Source: Plasmodium brasilianum | Lineage: Eukaryota; Apicomplexa; Aconoidasida; Haemosporida; Plasmodiidae | Length of the DNA stretch: 64,000 nucleotides | Reading direction: 5' to 3' | NCBI RefSeq assembly: GCF_023973825.1 | Contig: NC_090120.1 | Location: 1,454,501 to 1,518,500 of the forward strand | In this document: one piece after another, positions 24,291 through 36,045 of the stretch | Layout: every line of letters begins with the position of its first letter | Position numbering within the stretch: position 1 is the stretch's first letter | Translations under genes and position numbers: made by a program | Notes under the pieces: model-generated | Told to the model about the DNA's origin: nothing | What the model saw: only the letters and a program-made list of their open reading frames with translations | Database searches by the model: none

Positions 24291-25263
24291 AAAAAATGAA
24301 AAAAAAATTCTCCTTTTCCAAAAGTCTAATTCTCATTATGCTGTTTTACAAAGTTTTTAATTTTTTTTAATTTATTTTTCAAGCAAACGAAAATGTTTAG
24401 TTCTTAGAGTTTACATATTTATAGTATCACGCCGTTCACTGTCATTTCATCCAATTATTAATTTTGTGATGATACAGTACTTCGAATACTTAAGATAATA
24501 TGTTCATACTTAAAAAATATAACTGGAAAAAATTTTATTTTAAGCATGTATCAGTTGTGCAGTTTGTTCCATAACAATAGGTTGCAGCTTATGGTTAAGT
24601 AAGGACAGCATACATATATATATATATATATATATATGGAAGTGTTCATGTACGTGCGTGCAAATATATATATTTATGTACATACATGTGTATGTAAAGG
24701 CAAGAACATGAATGAAAATTAGAGAGGCGGTTGGTCAAGCCCACCTTTTCAACAGGTAAAAACATTTTTAATTATATAAGAACACATTACATTTAATAAA
24801 TTTAAATGAAAGGTAAAAAATTATATTAACCATTAGTTTGTACTAAAAAGACATTGTTTTTTTTTACACATCTTCCTTTTTGAATAGCATCGTAAAAATA
24901 TCATTTCTTTTTATTTTAATTTTATTACACCCCTTTTCTAATTCGTTTACACATTTTACAAAGAGGTGAAACTAAAAGGGAGATAAGCATTACACACATA
25001 TGTAGCTAAGAAATGGCTAATTAAATGACTAAAAAAAAGAATAAATGCATGAAGAAATAAATAACAAAATAAACAGCGAGCAAATTTTTTTTTAAAAACA
25101 AAATAAAAGCATACACTTATGCACATAATTTTTAAACGTACAAGAATTATTATTTTAATAATTGTTCTCATAATTTGAAGGAAAAAAACAAGAGTATATA
25201 TAGAGAAATCATGGTGGACTGAAAATGAAAAAGCATTTTCTTATAATTTAACCCTGGGTCTAT

Positions 25264-25296
<33 letters not shown>

Positions 25297-25870
25297 TAAA
25301 ATATACCTTTCTTATCAAAGGAATAAAAAAAAAAATTTAAATACAACTATTGTAGAAAATAAAAATTAGGAAAATATGGTTATTCGTATTACTTTCATTT
25401 TTGTTAAAAACGATATAATATACTTTATGGGTAATAATGATCTATTCAATAATCATTCAGGATAATACAACAGTATAATTAAAAATTATGATTTATTAAT
25501 TGATAGGTAAAAAAATTGATTATATATCTGTTTTGGGAAGAGGGGAAAAAAAGAAATTTTCTTTGTAAATAAATAAAGCACTTTTTTTCTCTGTTTTGTA
25601 AATAATTAAGCATTTTTTTTTCTCTTTTCTGTAAATAACTTTGCGATTTTTTTCTCTTTTCTGTAAATAACTTTGCAATTTTTTTCTCTTTTCTATAAAT
25701 AAATAAAGCAGTATTTTTTTCTTTTTTGTAAAAATTAAGCACTTTTGTTCTCTTTTTTGTAAGTATTTACAACATATCTTTTTTCAATTTTCTGAAATTA
25801 AAATGATTTTATTAAGCAAAGAACAAAAAAAAAAAAAATAGAACAACATGAACTACAGAGTGAAACGTAC

Positions 25871-25901
<31 letters not shown>

Positions 25902-26185
25902 CTTCACTCATTACATCATATCCGATATGGTATAATACTAAGTACCGTAAGTAAAAAAAAAAAAAAAAAAAAAGAGAAGCGAAGCGAAATATAATATATA
26001 ATATAATGTCAAAAGAGAAAAAGAACGGTGATAAAAAAAAAAAAAGAATTAGTTAAAAATAGTAACAGATAAATGAAAAAAAAAAAAAAAAAAAGGAGCA
26101 GTTAAACGAATAGCACAATAAATAAAAATTTTTAGTTTTAATAACACAACAAATGCTTGCCTTGTACCTAGTGAAAATTTGAAAG

Positions 26186-27862
26186 ATGAAGGAAGTAACA
26201 CGACGTAAGGATAAATTAAATATGGAACAAAATGATACAAAGAATGATTTGACAATTGGGCATATAATAGTAAAAAACAAGGACAATGTTGTTAAAAAAA
26301 ATAATTCAGGTTATTCCAGAAAATCGGGTAAAAAAAATAAAAATAGTGTTGATGCAAAAAGAAAGAAAAGACTAATAGATAAAAAACAAGTGAAAAAAAA
26401 GAGGAAAATTAATAAGGTAAAAAATGAAGAGGACAAAAAAGAATGTAAACAATTTGCAAACTCAAATAGTATGGTTGAATATAATATAAATAAAGTGGTC
26501 TATGATATAAACAAAAATGACCTCATACGGGGGGATGATAATAATTATAAAAATGTTTATTTAGAAAGAAATAAACAAAAATATAAAAAAAAGAAAAAAA
26601 TCGAAAAGACCCCAGAAGACATAGTTAATTCGTCCTTATTCAGGTACATTAATGAATTTATGTATACGAATAAAAGTGAAACTGTCCAAAAAAAATTAAA
26701 TGAAACAAAAAATGTTTTTAATATATATCATATGGGTTATAAAAATCAAAAAGATAAATGGCCAAATAATCCAATAAATGATATAATAAAATATTTAAGG
26801 AAAAATTTTACAAAAATTGATAAAATAGCAGATTTAGGATGTGGAGAAGCAGAAATAGCTAAAACGTTAAGTGGTTGGTCCATAAGTTCTTTTGACTTAA
26901 TTAAATTTAATGAGTATGTTACTGCTTGTAATATAACACACTTGCCTCTTTCGAACAATTCTCAGGACTGTGTCATTATATGTTTAAGTCTTATGAATAC
27001 AGATTGGCCAAAAATTATATTTGAGTCAGTTCGATGTCTCAAAAAAAAGTTAAACTCCTTAAAAAAAAAAACTATTTTTTTTTAATAATAATATGGAAAA
27101 ATTTAGTCAACCGAGATGTGATGAGAATTTCCTCACGTGCATATATCTATATCTATATATATATGTAGATATACACAGATAGATATACACAGATAGATAT
27201 ACACAGATAGATATATATAGATAGATATACACAGATAGATATATATAGATAGATATATATAGATAGATACGTATATTTATATGTGTAAGAAATGTGCACA
27301 CATAGATATATGTCCACTTACATATTTATGCAAAACACTTTGGCTCTTTTTTTTTTTTTTTTTTTCCAGGGCAACATTAATAATAGCTGATGTGGTTAGC
27401 CGGTTTACGAATTACAAAGCATTCGTTAAGTTCATGAGCAATGTCGGGTGTACACTATCGAATCAAGTACGTCATATATATGCTCATATATAATATATAA
27501 ACGTCCGTAGATATACATAACTGCGTGTAGTTATATATTTAGTGCTTTCTTACGTTATTCTGATTGTTCTGTTGTTGTATGTATTGTTCCATTTTGGTAT
27601 GTATTGTTCCATTTTGGTATGTTTTTCCCCGTTCTGATATGTGTTTCCCTGTTCTGATATGTGTTTCCCCGTTCTGATATGATTTAATTTCTTTTTTTCT
27701 TTTTTTTTTTTTTCCTTACCCGTTCAGGTAAATTTGGATAATTTTTTTTACATATTCTTTTTTGAGAATAATAAAAAGGACAATGTTTCGCTTACAGTAA
27801 ATGAAGGAAAAGTTAAAAAGTTTTCAAAACTATTAGCTCCATGTTTTTACAAGAGGAGATAA
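26186..27862 (+). CDS. RRP8: Ribosomal RNA-processing protein 8 (RRP8), SAM-dependent methyltransferase
   Basis: Exons 26186-27048, 27370-27466 and 27728-27862 join in consistent phase to give 364 residues. RRP8 is a nucleolar Rossmann-fold enzyme that methylates adenine in large-subunit rRNA; in animals it also acts in rDNA silencing. The diagnostic block is intact: FNIYHMGYKNQKDKWPNNP, then NDIIKYLRKN, the SAM-binding IADLGCGEAEIA (residues about 213-225), SFDLI, CNITHLPL, and CLSLMNTDWPKIIFESVRCLK. The second exon supplies LIIADVVSRF and the third the C-terminal strand FYIFFFEN. The first 130 residues are Lys/Asn-rich, as expected for nucleolar targeting. The 3' end faces ProRS, only about 240 bp away. 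Confidence 0.93.
27140..27270. repeat. Tetra/dodecanucleotide ATAGATAT/ACAC repeat in RRP8 intron 1
   Basis: Irregular repetition of agatagatatacac and agatagatatatat units within the 321-bp first intron of RRP8. Minus-strand frames over it give Tyr/Ile/Ser/Leu peptides. Confidence 0.85.
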
Positions 27863-27983
27863 CACCTCATTTAGAAACCGCAAGTGGGTGTACACATACG
27901 TTCATTTAAATGCACACATGCATAAAACTTGGAAAGCTACATGGACATATGTGGAATAAAGGTTAAAAAAAAAAAAAAAAAAA

Positions 27984-28095
27984 AACTGCATCATTGTCGT
28001 AATTTAAAATAAACTGCATCATTGTCGTAATTTAAAATAAACTGCATCATTTTTGTATTTTAAAATAAACTGCTTCACTCTTGTAATTAAAAACA
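27984..28095. repeat. 28-bp tandem repeat between RRP8 and ProRS
   Basis: Four copies of a 28-bp unit beginning actgcatcattgtcgtaatt, with increasing divergence toward ProRS. They fill the short convergent gap and overlap the probable 3' UTRs of both genes. Confidence 0.85.
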
Positions 28096-28106
28096 AACTG
28101 CACAAA

Positions 28107-29828
28107 TTACATAAATTTGAAATACCTGAACAACTGCTGAATGGTCATCATTTTCGTTTCCTGTGAAGAGCGCTTTCTGTGTTCAATAGTGATATTTTGA
28201 AAAGCTAAATATAATTTGTTTGTGAGAATATTGTGTGAACTGTCTATATAATTATAAAAATCGACAGGTACTTTAACGTTTTTATCTGTTTTATTTAAAT
28301 TTATAATAATTCTGTTGGGTACTCCTATTAAATCGCAGTTTTTTAGCTTTCTGGACAAATGTAAATCTGTATCATCGTAATATATGTCTACATTATTATT
28401 TTTGAATGTATTGTATATAAATAAGGCTAAAACGTATTCAACATCATTGCTGTTTAGGGGATTGTAGAATATGCGTTCAGTCGACTCTATCGTTTTGTTT
28501 TCGTTGTTTTCCTTATTTTCATTACATCCTGCACCACCGCTAAGGGCTTCTTTTTGTTGTGCGTCGTTTACTGTAAAGACTTGACCAGCTTTCGTTTTAA
28601 CTTCTCCAAGTATTTTTCTAATTTTTGTAGAGGAATATTTACTTTTCTGATTAGTTTGTATGAGATATACTGTAAAGGGAGCCAGGTGTTCCGGCAATTT
28701 TATTCCTTCGTGATCATAAAAACTGTCCACTAAGAAGTAGAGGAGTCTGTATATGCCAATTCCGTAGGATCCCATAAGAATATATTTTTTTTCATTTTTT
28801 TTATCTAAATATTTTATGTTTAATTTTTTTGAATAATAATCTCCCAGTTTGAAAATGTGTGCAGCTTCTTTATATTTTCCATCTCGACATAACACTTGAA
28901 ATTCATGACTTTCCACTGCATTCATTTTGTCCTTTTTTCTTTTTTTTATAATATTATGTGTTATATTTAATTGTTGAAAAATATGACTATAACAATTTTT
29001 ATAAATTTCATAAGTTTCATTCATGCATTTTTCGGAGCTATGAAATGAGTAGCCATCTTTCATTAAAAATTCCTTACTTTTAAATAAACTTTTTTCAAAT
29101 CTTTTTTCATTTCGAAATTTATAATTAAATTGATGAATTAATATAGGCAAACATTTTGCAGTTATATTTTCATTAAACACTTGATTAATTAATGATAGAG
29201 ATGCTTCTTCACAAGTTGGACTTAATATACATCCATCATCCTCCATTTTATTTTTTACAATTTCTTCTGCATTTTTATTAAGTTTTTGTTGTTTTTGTTT
29301 ATATACATATAAAAACTCATCACTGTATAGCTTACTTCGGTCTGATATATTCCATAATTTTTTTGCTTGAAGAATGCTTAACATTAGACAGTGAGAATTA
29401 ATTTTTTCTAAATGGTGGTTTACAAAATATTTTATTTTATTTATTACTCGAAGTCCTAATGGTAAAATATTATACAGTCCATTTACATCCCTGATATAGT
29501 TAGCTCGTTGTAACAATTCGCTAGCTTTATCCCCATTCTGTTTTATATTATCATTATATATTTTATTAAAAATATATTCAGAGCCAAAATACGATTTCTT
29601 ATTACATGATAGAACAATTAGCGCGTTATATCTCTTGATAATTTTTCTTCTCACACCATTATTATTACTATTATTATAATTTGTATTATTATAGCTATTA
29701 TTATAATTCGTCTTATTATAATACTTATTTATAAAAAAAATATTTTTTTTTTTTTTTTTTAGTATATCTAATTTTGAAGAAAAAACAAAATAGAGCAAGT
29801 TCATGAAAAGCAAAAATTTAAAAAACAT
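28107..29828 (-). CDS. Prolyl-tRNA synthetase, bacterial-type, apicoplast
   Basis: A single exon of 573 residues. It charges tRNA-Pro with proline, presumably in the apicoplast. The N-terminus has a hydrophobic signal sequence (FKFLLFMNLLYFVFSS) followed by a Lys/Asn-rich transit-like region, the classic bipartite apicoplast leader. The class II catalytic core shows GLYNILPLGLRV, the substrate loop SPTCEEASL, motif 2 as FNYKFRNEKR with the following KEFLMKDGYSF, and motif 3 MGSYGIGIYRL. The anticodon-binding domain has YYDDTDLHLSRKLKNCDLIGVPNR. It is a separate type from the cytosolic eukaryotic ProRS. The editing (INS) domain of many bacterial enzymes seems missing or much shortened between motifs 2 and 3. 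An Asn/Tyr repeat lies at about residues 38-55. Confidence 0.92.
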   Translation of the reverse strand: MFFKFLLFMNLLYFVFSSKLDILKKKKKNIFFINKYYNKTNYNNSYNNTNYNNSNNNGVRRKIIKRYNALIVLSCNKKSYFGSEYIFNKIYNDNIKQNGDKASELLQRANYIRDVNGLYNILPLGLRVINKIKYFVNHHLEKINSHCLMLSILQAKKLWNISDRSKLYSDEFLYVYKQKQQKLNKNAEEIVKNKMEDDGCILSPTCEEASLSLINQVFNENITAKCLPILIHQFNYKFRNEKRFEKSLFKSKEFLMKDGYSFHSSEKCMNETYEIYKNCYSHIFQQLNITHNIIKKRKKDKMNAVESHEFQVLCRDGKYKEAAHIFKLGDYYSKKLNIKYLDKKNEKKYILMGSYGIGIYRLLYFLVDSFYDHEGIKLPEHLAPFTVYLIQTNQKSKYSSTKIRKILGEVKTKAGQVFTVNDAQQKEALSGGAGCNENKENNENKTIESTERIFYNPLNSNDVEYVLALFIYNTFKNNNVDIYYDDTDLHLSRKLKNCDLIGVPNRIIINLNKTDKNVKVPVDFYNYIDSSHNILTNKLYLAFQNITIEHRKRSSQETKMMTIQQLFRYFKFM

Positions 29829-31070
29829 TATATACCGACTGATTGCATTTGCTCTTCTATACTTTTAAGTATCCCACTATGCTGCGTATCTCCTGATACT
29901 TGATACGTTCGAGGAACGGGCGAAATTATTCCTTTCAGCCAAGAATTGTTATAATAGAGAAGGAGCTGGGTGGTGCTGCTTCCGCTGCTTCCACTGCTTC
30001 CACTGCTTCCACTGCTTCCACTGCTCCTACTACTGTTACAACTGCTGGTGAAACGTGTGTATATAACATACGTGTAAATTATATGATATAAACAACACAA
30101 CTGTGTAATCATGTATGAACATGTAATTAACTGTACGTTGACAATGCTTAAGACCTTTCTCGAACTACTTACTGCTACACAGTTAAATAAAAGATATTAA
30201 GGGGGAAAAAAGAAAAAAAAGAAAAGAAAAATACAATACAATAGAACAAAATACAAACAATATATTAGAACAAATTGAATTTTCGGCCGTCATCCAAAAT
30301 TTTGCACCATTACTCAGCTCACTTGGAATGCAGTTATATTTATTTTTTCTCAATTTTTTTCCCAATCTTATTTCCTTAATTTTTTTCCTAATTTTATTTC
30401 CTTATTTTATTTCCTAATTTTATTTCCCTATTTTTTTTCCCAATTTTATTTCCTTTTTTTTTTTTCCCCCAGTTCTATTTCCTTATTTTTCTTCCCAATT
30501 TTTTTTTTTTTTTTTTTTTTTTACAATCCTTTCTCCATTTAGCCTCTAAGTATACAACCCATACAAGGAAACCCCATGATCGTCCTTTTATCTCTGCTTA
30601 TGAATTATGCTTAGTGACATTCGACAAATGATGAGTTAATTTTTAAAGTACTTAAAAAATATTCCTTGAAGGGAAATTATTCAAGGTTCATTAGCCGAGA
30701 GAAAATAGAAAAAAAAAAAAAAAAAAATAAAAAAAAATACGCACATACAAGTGTTCTTACGTATGCGCATACGTGTATAGTTACATATGCACAGTTTTAC
30801 ATGGAGCTACTTCTGCTTAGGTGAAAAGTTGAATTAAGGAACAAAAAATTTAAAACGTTATTACAAAGAAACCAATTGAATAAAATGGGAAAAACGAATA
30901 AAAACAAAGGAAATCATGAAAAAAGGAATTTTCCAAAAAGTACATAAATTCGTAAGAGAAGTAAAAAATGACTAGCAGAAGACCTGAGAGGAAATTATAT
31001 ACGTATATTTATATATAAAATGCAACGATTTCGTGATTTTATTGTTTGTCGTAATTTTTTAATTTAATTT

Positions 31071-31101
<31 letters not shown>

Positions 31102-31338
31102 GTGCACCCACGTACGCAAGTAAATACGTGGAAGGTGTATATATGAGGTATAAGGGGGTGTTGTGTGGGGAAAAGGGCTCAATATAATATACTGACGAAT
31201 ATGCATGTTTCTTGTTTGATGTCCTCGTCTTCCCCCTCTCACAAAAAGAGTTAATTAAAAGTACATAACACATAATACATATAAGTCCTACTTGGTATCG
31301 TCAAAACTATGCTCGTCTTTAGCTAAGACCAGGTTAAA
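29829..31338. other. Upstream region of ProRS
   Basis: Contains a 9-bp repeat at 29970-30035, poly(T) near 30507-30531, poly(A) at about 30710-30727 and poly(T) at 31074-31100. A 94-residue minus-strand frame ending at 29828 directly abuts the ProRS ATG; it is open mainly because of the 9-bp repeat and is probably 5' UTR. Confidence 0.6.
29970..30035. repeat. 9-bp repeat (CTTCCACTG)
   Basis: About five to six copies of cttccactg with edge variants, unusually G/C-rich for the region, about 150 bp upstream of the ProRS start. On the minus strand it would encode Gly-Ser-Ser. Confidence 0.85.
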
Positions 31339-33275
31339 TCATAGCATATAGTGAACGCTCCTTCTTAAGGCTTGTGCATTTGCACGTAGAGGAGCAGTAT
31401 TGAAAGTTATAAAATCTTTTTCCATAAATTCATCAACAATCATAAGTGAAGCTGAGTTTCCACATCGATAACAATAATTGGGTGCACTAAATATTGTAAC
31501 CACTTTATCGTTATGCATCCATTGAAATCCTTCTTGTACTAATTGATGAGCTCTACATATACAACTAAGATTATTCATATGTAAAAATGTATTGGTTTTA
31601 TCTTCATTAAATAATACACCTGCCCCTCTAGGAGATACTTTCCATCCTTCACTTACGTCATCCTCAGGTCCTGCTGGGTCACTCCATAATAAGTCACATA
31701 TAGCACCTTCTTGTGGTATTTCTTTAAATCGATTCAATGAATTGATTTCTTGAATGGTTTGTACATAAGGTGATATACCTCCATGATCACAGAAGATTTC
31801 CTTATTTATAATAGCTGTTAATGGTAAATAATCAAAAGCATCTGTTAAATATTTCCATGCATTATTATCATTGTTATATTTTCTTATACATTCATCATAA
31901 AAACCATATACCTTTGTTATCTGTCTACTCTCATGATTTCCTCTTAGTATAGTAACTTTATTTGGATATTTAATTTTTAGACATGCGACAAGGCAAAAAC
32001 ACTCACACGAATAGTACCCCCTGTCTACGTAGTCGCCTAGAAATAGGTAGCTCACATCCGGCGGTAGCCCCCCTACAAAGAGCAAAAAAGAGAAGCATAA
32101 GGATAAAGGGGAAGGTAAAGATACAGAGAACGTAAGGATACGGAAAACGTAAGGATACGGAAAACGTAAGGATACGGAAAACGTAAGGATACGGAAAACG
32201 TAAGGATACGGAAAACGTAAGGATACGGAAAACGTAAACAACGTAAATATGTGATTGGAACTACACGCGATAATGGTGGTGCATGCACATCCGTTATACG
32301 TAATGTATAAAACACATGAGATAACCATACTACATACACATGTGCATGTTTACCAATGTGAAAGAGCTCCAAAAGGTCGAAAAACTGTCCGTGGATATCC
32401 CCAGCTACGGTCACGGGGGCACTGACTTGAATGCAGTTTGGTTCTTCTTTTAATATATCAATTAAAAGAGTACACATTAATTTAATTTCGTCAATGTTTA
32501 GAAGTTCGCATTTTAATAATTTACTTATCCATTCATCAACGCTGTATGATATTTTTCGAGTACTCAAATTGGCACATAAATTATCATTTTGATTTGTATG
32601 TTGCTCTTGATATTTGTTATAAAATTGCTCATAAATTTTATCATTCTGTGAAGAATTTTGCGCGCCCTTCGCCTTCGAAATATCATCATCAATATTATTT
32701 ACATTGTACGAGTACAATTCCTTAAGATTTAATGAACTATTTTTATTTTTTTTTATCTTCCTGTTATACTCATTTTCCGAGTTGACCTCTTCATCACTTA
32801 ACTCTTTAACAGATATGTTTTCATTCCCTGTGTAATTTCCTTCATTAGTAAAATTTTGGAGATTTGATATTGTCATTTCGTCGTCATTTGACATGTTGTA
32901 CTTTTTACCTGACCGTTCATAATTTTTCGTATTTAGCGATTTTTCTCCATTTTGCGAGTTTTCTCCATTTTGCGATATTTCCCCATACGGTACGTTTTCC
33001 CTATTTTGACAATTTTCCCCATTCGGTACGTTTTCCCTATTTTGACAATTTTCCCCATTCGGTACGTTTTCCCTATTTTGACAATTTTCCCCATACAGTG
33101 CGTTTTCCCTATTTTGACAATTTTCCTGCCCAAATACTCCAATTTTTTCCTTTTTTTTCCCCCCCAAATATTTAATTTCTGCTTCTACATTTTTGTTCAA
33201 GTGCCTTAAGTTACTCTTGGAGTTTATAACATTATTAAATAGGAATCCTCTACTCGTTAATTCGTATTTACTCAT
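31339..33275 (-). CDS. PPbeta: PP2A-like serine/threonine protein phosphatase (PP-beta), two exons
   Basis: Exons 33275-32354 and 32072-31339 on the minus strand join in phase 1 (HIG|GLPPD), giving 551 residues. It is a metal-dependent Ser/Thr phosphatase catalytic subunit of the PPP family. Motifs are complete: GDIHGQ (about 292), GDYVDRG (320-326), RGNHESR (351-357), [34 protein letters not shown] and [12 protein letters not shown]. The C-terminus VHYML differs from the canonical PP2A tail TPDYFL but keeps a hydrophobic end and a Tyr. The first 235 or so residues are a parasite-specific extension with an Asn/Glu-rich 12-residue repeat ([12 protein letters not shown]). The intron carries a separate 17-bp array. 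P. falciparum has an annotated orthologue called protein phosphatase beta. Confidence 0.93.
32130..32245. repeat. 17-bp array in the PP-beta intron
   Basis: About six copies of aacgtaaggatacggaa in perfect 17-bp register inside the 281-bp intron of PP-beta. Frames reading through it on the minus strand (Phe-Arg-Ile-Leu-Thr type) are intronic. Confidence 0.9.
32940..33125 (-). repeat. 36-bp coding repeat in the PP-beta N-terminal extension
   Basis: Four to five copies of a 36-bp unit encode a 12-residue Cys-Gln-Asn-Arg-Glu-Asn repeat near residues 50-110. The 3' copies shrink to shorter Asn-Gly-Glu units. Each unit carries one cysteine. Confidence 0.85.
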
Positions 33276-33355
33276 CGTTCTTCTTTATGTTTTAATAAAC
33301 TGCTTCCTTTTGCGTTTAGTCATATATGTAGACGCATATACGGACATGTACTTAC

Positions 33356-33359
<4 letters not shown>

Positions 33360-33411
<52 letters not shown>
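33360..33411. repeat. (AT)n microsatellite
   Basis: About 25 uninterrupted AT dinucleotides roughly 85 bp upstream of the PP-beta start codon, in its probable promoter or 5' UTR. A second similar tract lies at 33931-33969. Confidence 0.95.
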
Positions 33412-33925
33412 TATTTACCTGTATGTAGTCGTACACTCTTTATTTTGTATTCAGTTACGGGGAAGGACATCCAATGAGCAGTAAGTTGAGGTGCTATTCT
33501 GGGGGACTACTTTGTAAATAATTGGCGCTTTATCCTAGGTAACCTTTTCTAGACGCATGGATATATATACACACACGTATATGTGTATCTGTATATATAT
33601 GTATATGCGCGTAGGTGTGTGTTAACTCAAAATAAACTTCTTTACAATACACGTGATATGTAAGCGACATGAAATAACGATCTTCCGCTTTTTGTAATGG
33701 TTAAGTAATGTAAATTTTTTAATTTATATATATATCTTTTTAATTATATTTTTTTTATTTAATTACAAAAAACTAATTTTTTATTTTTTGCCTCGGCACA
33801 ATAATGCTGGTAAATAAACAGCTTCAACAGCTTCGTGTCTCAGCTTTTGCAGTTGCGAATAAGACGTAAATTCTGCCTTGGGGGATATTCCGCCCGTTGC
33901 TGTTAGCTAGTGGGCGCGTAGGTAC

Positions 33926-33973
<48 letters not shown>

Positions 33974-34149
33974 ACATGTGTATATGTACGTATGTATTTA
34001 TTTATTTGCGAGTGGATACATATAGGACACAAATGAATGCATGAAATTTTTGATAACCCACGTGACCCTATGAACTGATCAAACATATAATAAAATGGAT
34101 TCTATCTAAAAGCTCAGGAGCATATTAAAAGGAAGCGAAATAAATAAAA

Positions 34150-34186
<37 letters not shown>

Positions 34187-34300
34187 GAAATGGTACGAAG
34201 GAATAATAATATAAGGTCGTGAAATAAAATAACAAGATGGTATACAAAGTGGTATACTAAATGGTAAACAAAATGGTAAACAAAATGGCATACAAAATGA

Positions 34301-34410
34301 AATACATAATTACTTACATAATTACTTACATAATTACTTACATAATTACTTACATAATTACTTACATAATTATATACATAATCACATACATAATCACATA
34401 TATAATTACA
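34301..34410. repeat. 12-bp tandem repeat (ACATAATTACTT)
   Basis: About six copies of acataattactt followed by diverged acataatcacat units. It is intergenic, preceded by short 'aaatggtaaac' repeats at about 34258-34300. Confidence 0.8.
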
Positions 34411-35924
34411 TAATTACATACGTAATTACATCCAGTGTATCATAATGAATGCCACACAGCATGTAATACCGAGTGCCATAAAAAAAGACGAATTTTTGGG
34501 ACAATTCAAAACTGGGGATACTAAAAAATGATATCAGTCAAAATAACACGACTACATGTATAGTATTCTCCTTGCATATATGTTTAACCATATTGTTTAT
34601 TATGATAAAAGAAAAAAAAAAAAAAAAAACAAGTTTTAGCTAATTCAGTTCAATTATAAAAAAAAAAAAAAAAAAAAAAAATTATGATAATTATGATAAT
34701 CATAATAATTAGGCACTTAAACAATGAATATAAATATATTTTACAAAAATTGTAATTTACTACACTTTTTACAATTGTCTTTTTTGTTAATTATACGATA
34801 ATGTATCTGTTGAAAAACTTGGGGGAGTAATTAATTAACAAGTGGTGGGCAAAAAAAAAGGGCATGCACAAATGAAAAGAAAAAAAAAAAAAAAGGAAAA
34901 AAACATGATAAAAACGTCAATAGAACGTCATAATAACATCAAAAAAAACATCAAAAGAATATCAAAGGAATATCAAAAAAATATCAAAAAAAATATCAGA
35001 AAAACATCAAATAAAAATCATGAAAACATCATATAAACATTATATAAACATCATGAAAACATCATGTAAATAAAATAAAAGCTAAATATGAGGGGAAAAG
35101 ACGTAAAAATAAGGCAAAAAAGGGGTAAATATAAAATGTACGTCAAAAAATATTTGTATAATTGTATAACTCTTAAGATGAGTGGTGATTCGTTTGAAAT
35201 ACCTTGAAAAAAAAAAAAAGGTACGTTTACATTCTTTAGTAACATTGAATATGTACATGCATATGTCAAAGTTAGTGTAAATGTATGTGTAATAGCATGT
35301 GTAATAGCATGTGTAATATTATGTGTAATATTATGTGTAATAGCATGTGTAATATCATGTGTAAAAGTATTCGCGTATGTATAAATGTATGTATTTGTAA
35401 CAAATGTGTATATTATTTTGTTAATGCATATATATTCATATGCATGTACATATATTGTACAGCAAGTTTTGGTACATGATTTTATTTTTCTTTCCCTCCC
35501 CCAAGGTGGTACACTCCAAACATTTTTATACATATATATATATATGTATAACATGCGAATAAAAAAACAGAAAAAAAAAAAAAAAGAGGTTTAAAGTGCA
35601 TGTAATTATGATTTTTTTTTCTTTTTTTTTAATAGGTAATAGAAAAACTTGAAACATTGAATTATGTGTTAAAGAAGGGTATTTATAAATGTAGCCTTCT
35701 TATGCTTTGAAGATTACACTGTGCATGATTTATAAATATATCGTTAATTTTTTTTTTTTTTTTTTTTTTTTTGTCATGTTTTTCTCAGAATGAACAATGT
35801 AAGTGTTACATAAGTTCTGTTTATATTTATATTTGGGCTTTTAATTTTTTTAATTTTTTTTTGTTTTACTGTTTGTTTTTCTGTATATTTATTTTTGCTT
35901 ATATATTTTGGCATATTTCTCTTT

Positions 35925-36045
35925 GCCCATTTCTCTTTGCTCATTTCTCTTTGCTCATTTCTCTTTGCTCATTTCTCTTTTCCCATTTCTCTTTGCTTAT
36001 TTCTCTTTGCTTATTTCTCTTTGCTTATTTCTCTTAGTTCATTTC
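35925..36045. repeat. 14-bp T/C-rich repeat (TTTCTCTTTGCTCA)
   Basis: About nine copies of tttctctttgctca with gcttat and gcccat variants, about 450 bp upstream of the thioredoxin-like gene. Hydrophobic Phe/Leu/Ser frames across it are artefacts. Confidence 0.8.

Larger units (their letters stand above)
22028..26185. other. 4.1-kb divergent intergenic region
   Basis: Between the start codons of the membrane protein (-) and RRP8 (+). It holds arrays at 22329-22480, 22830-22975 and 23940-24290, (AT)n microsatellites at about 22116-22134, 23253-23271, 24618-24638 and 25870-25895, a poly(A) run near 25953-25973, and two patches of higher G/C content (23468-23710 and 24720-24765). Good-looking acceptor sequences occur at 23386 (TTCTTTACTTTTAG), so a small spliced transcript is possible, but no reading frame could be chosen. 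Confidence 0.6.

Noticed and set aside
23879..24336. Minus-strand frames up to 145 codons rich in Phe, Ile and Tyr
   Set aside because: They arise from the 22-bp array; the period is not a multiple of three and several frames are open at once.
29828..30112. 94-codon minus-strand frame directly upstream of ProRS
   Set aside because: It is kept open by the 9-bp Ser/Gly repeat. ProRS already has a good ATG with a signal sequence, so this is probably 5' UTR.
35285..35380. Met-Cys-Asn repeat ORF
   Set aside because: It is the translation of a 12-bp gtgtaatagcat-type array, with no other coding support.
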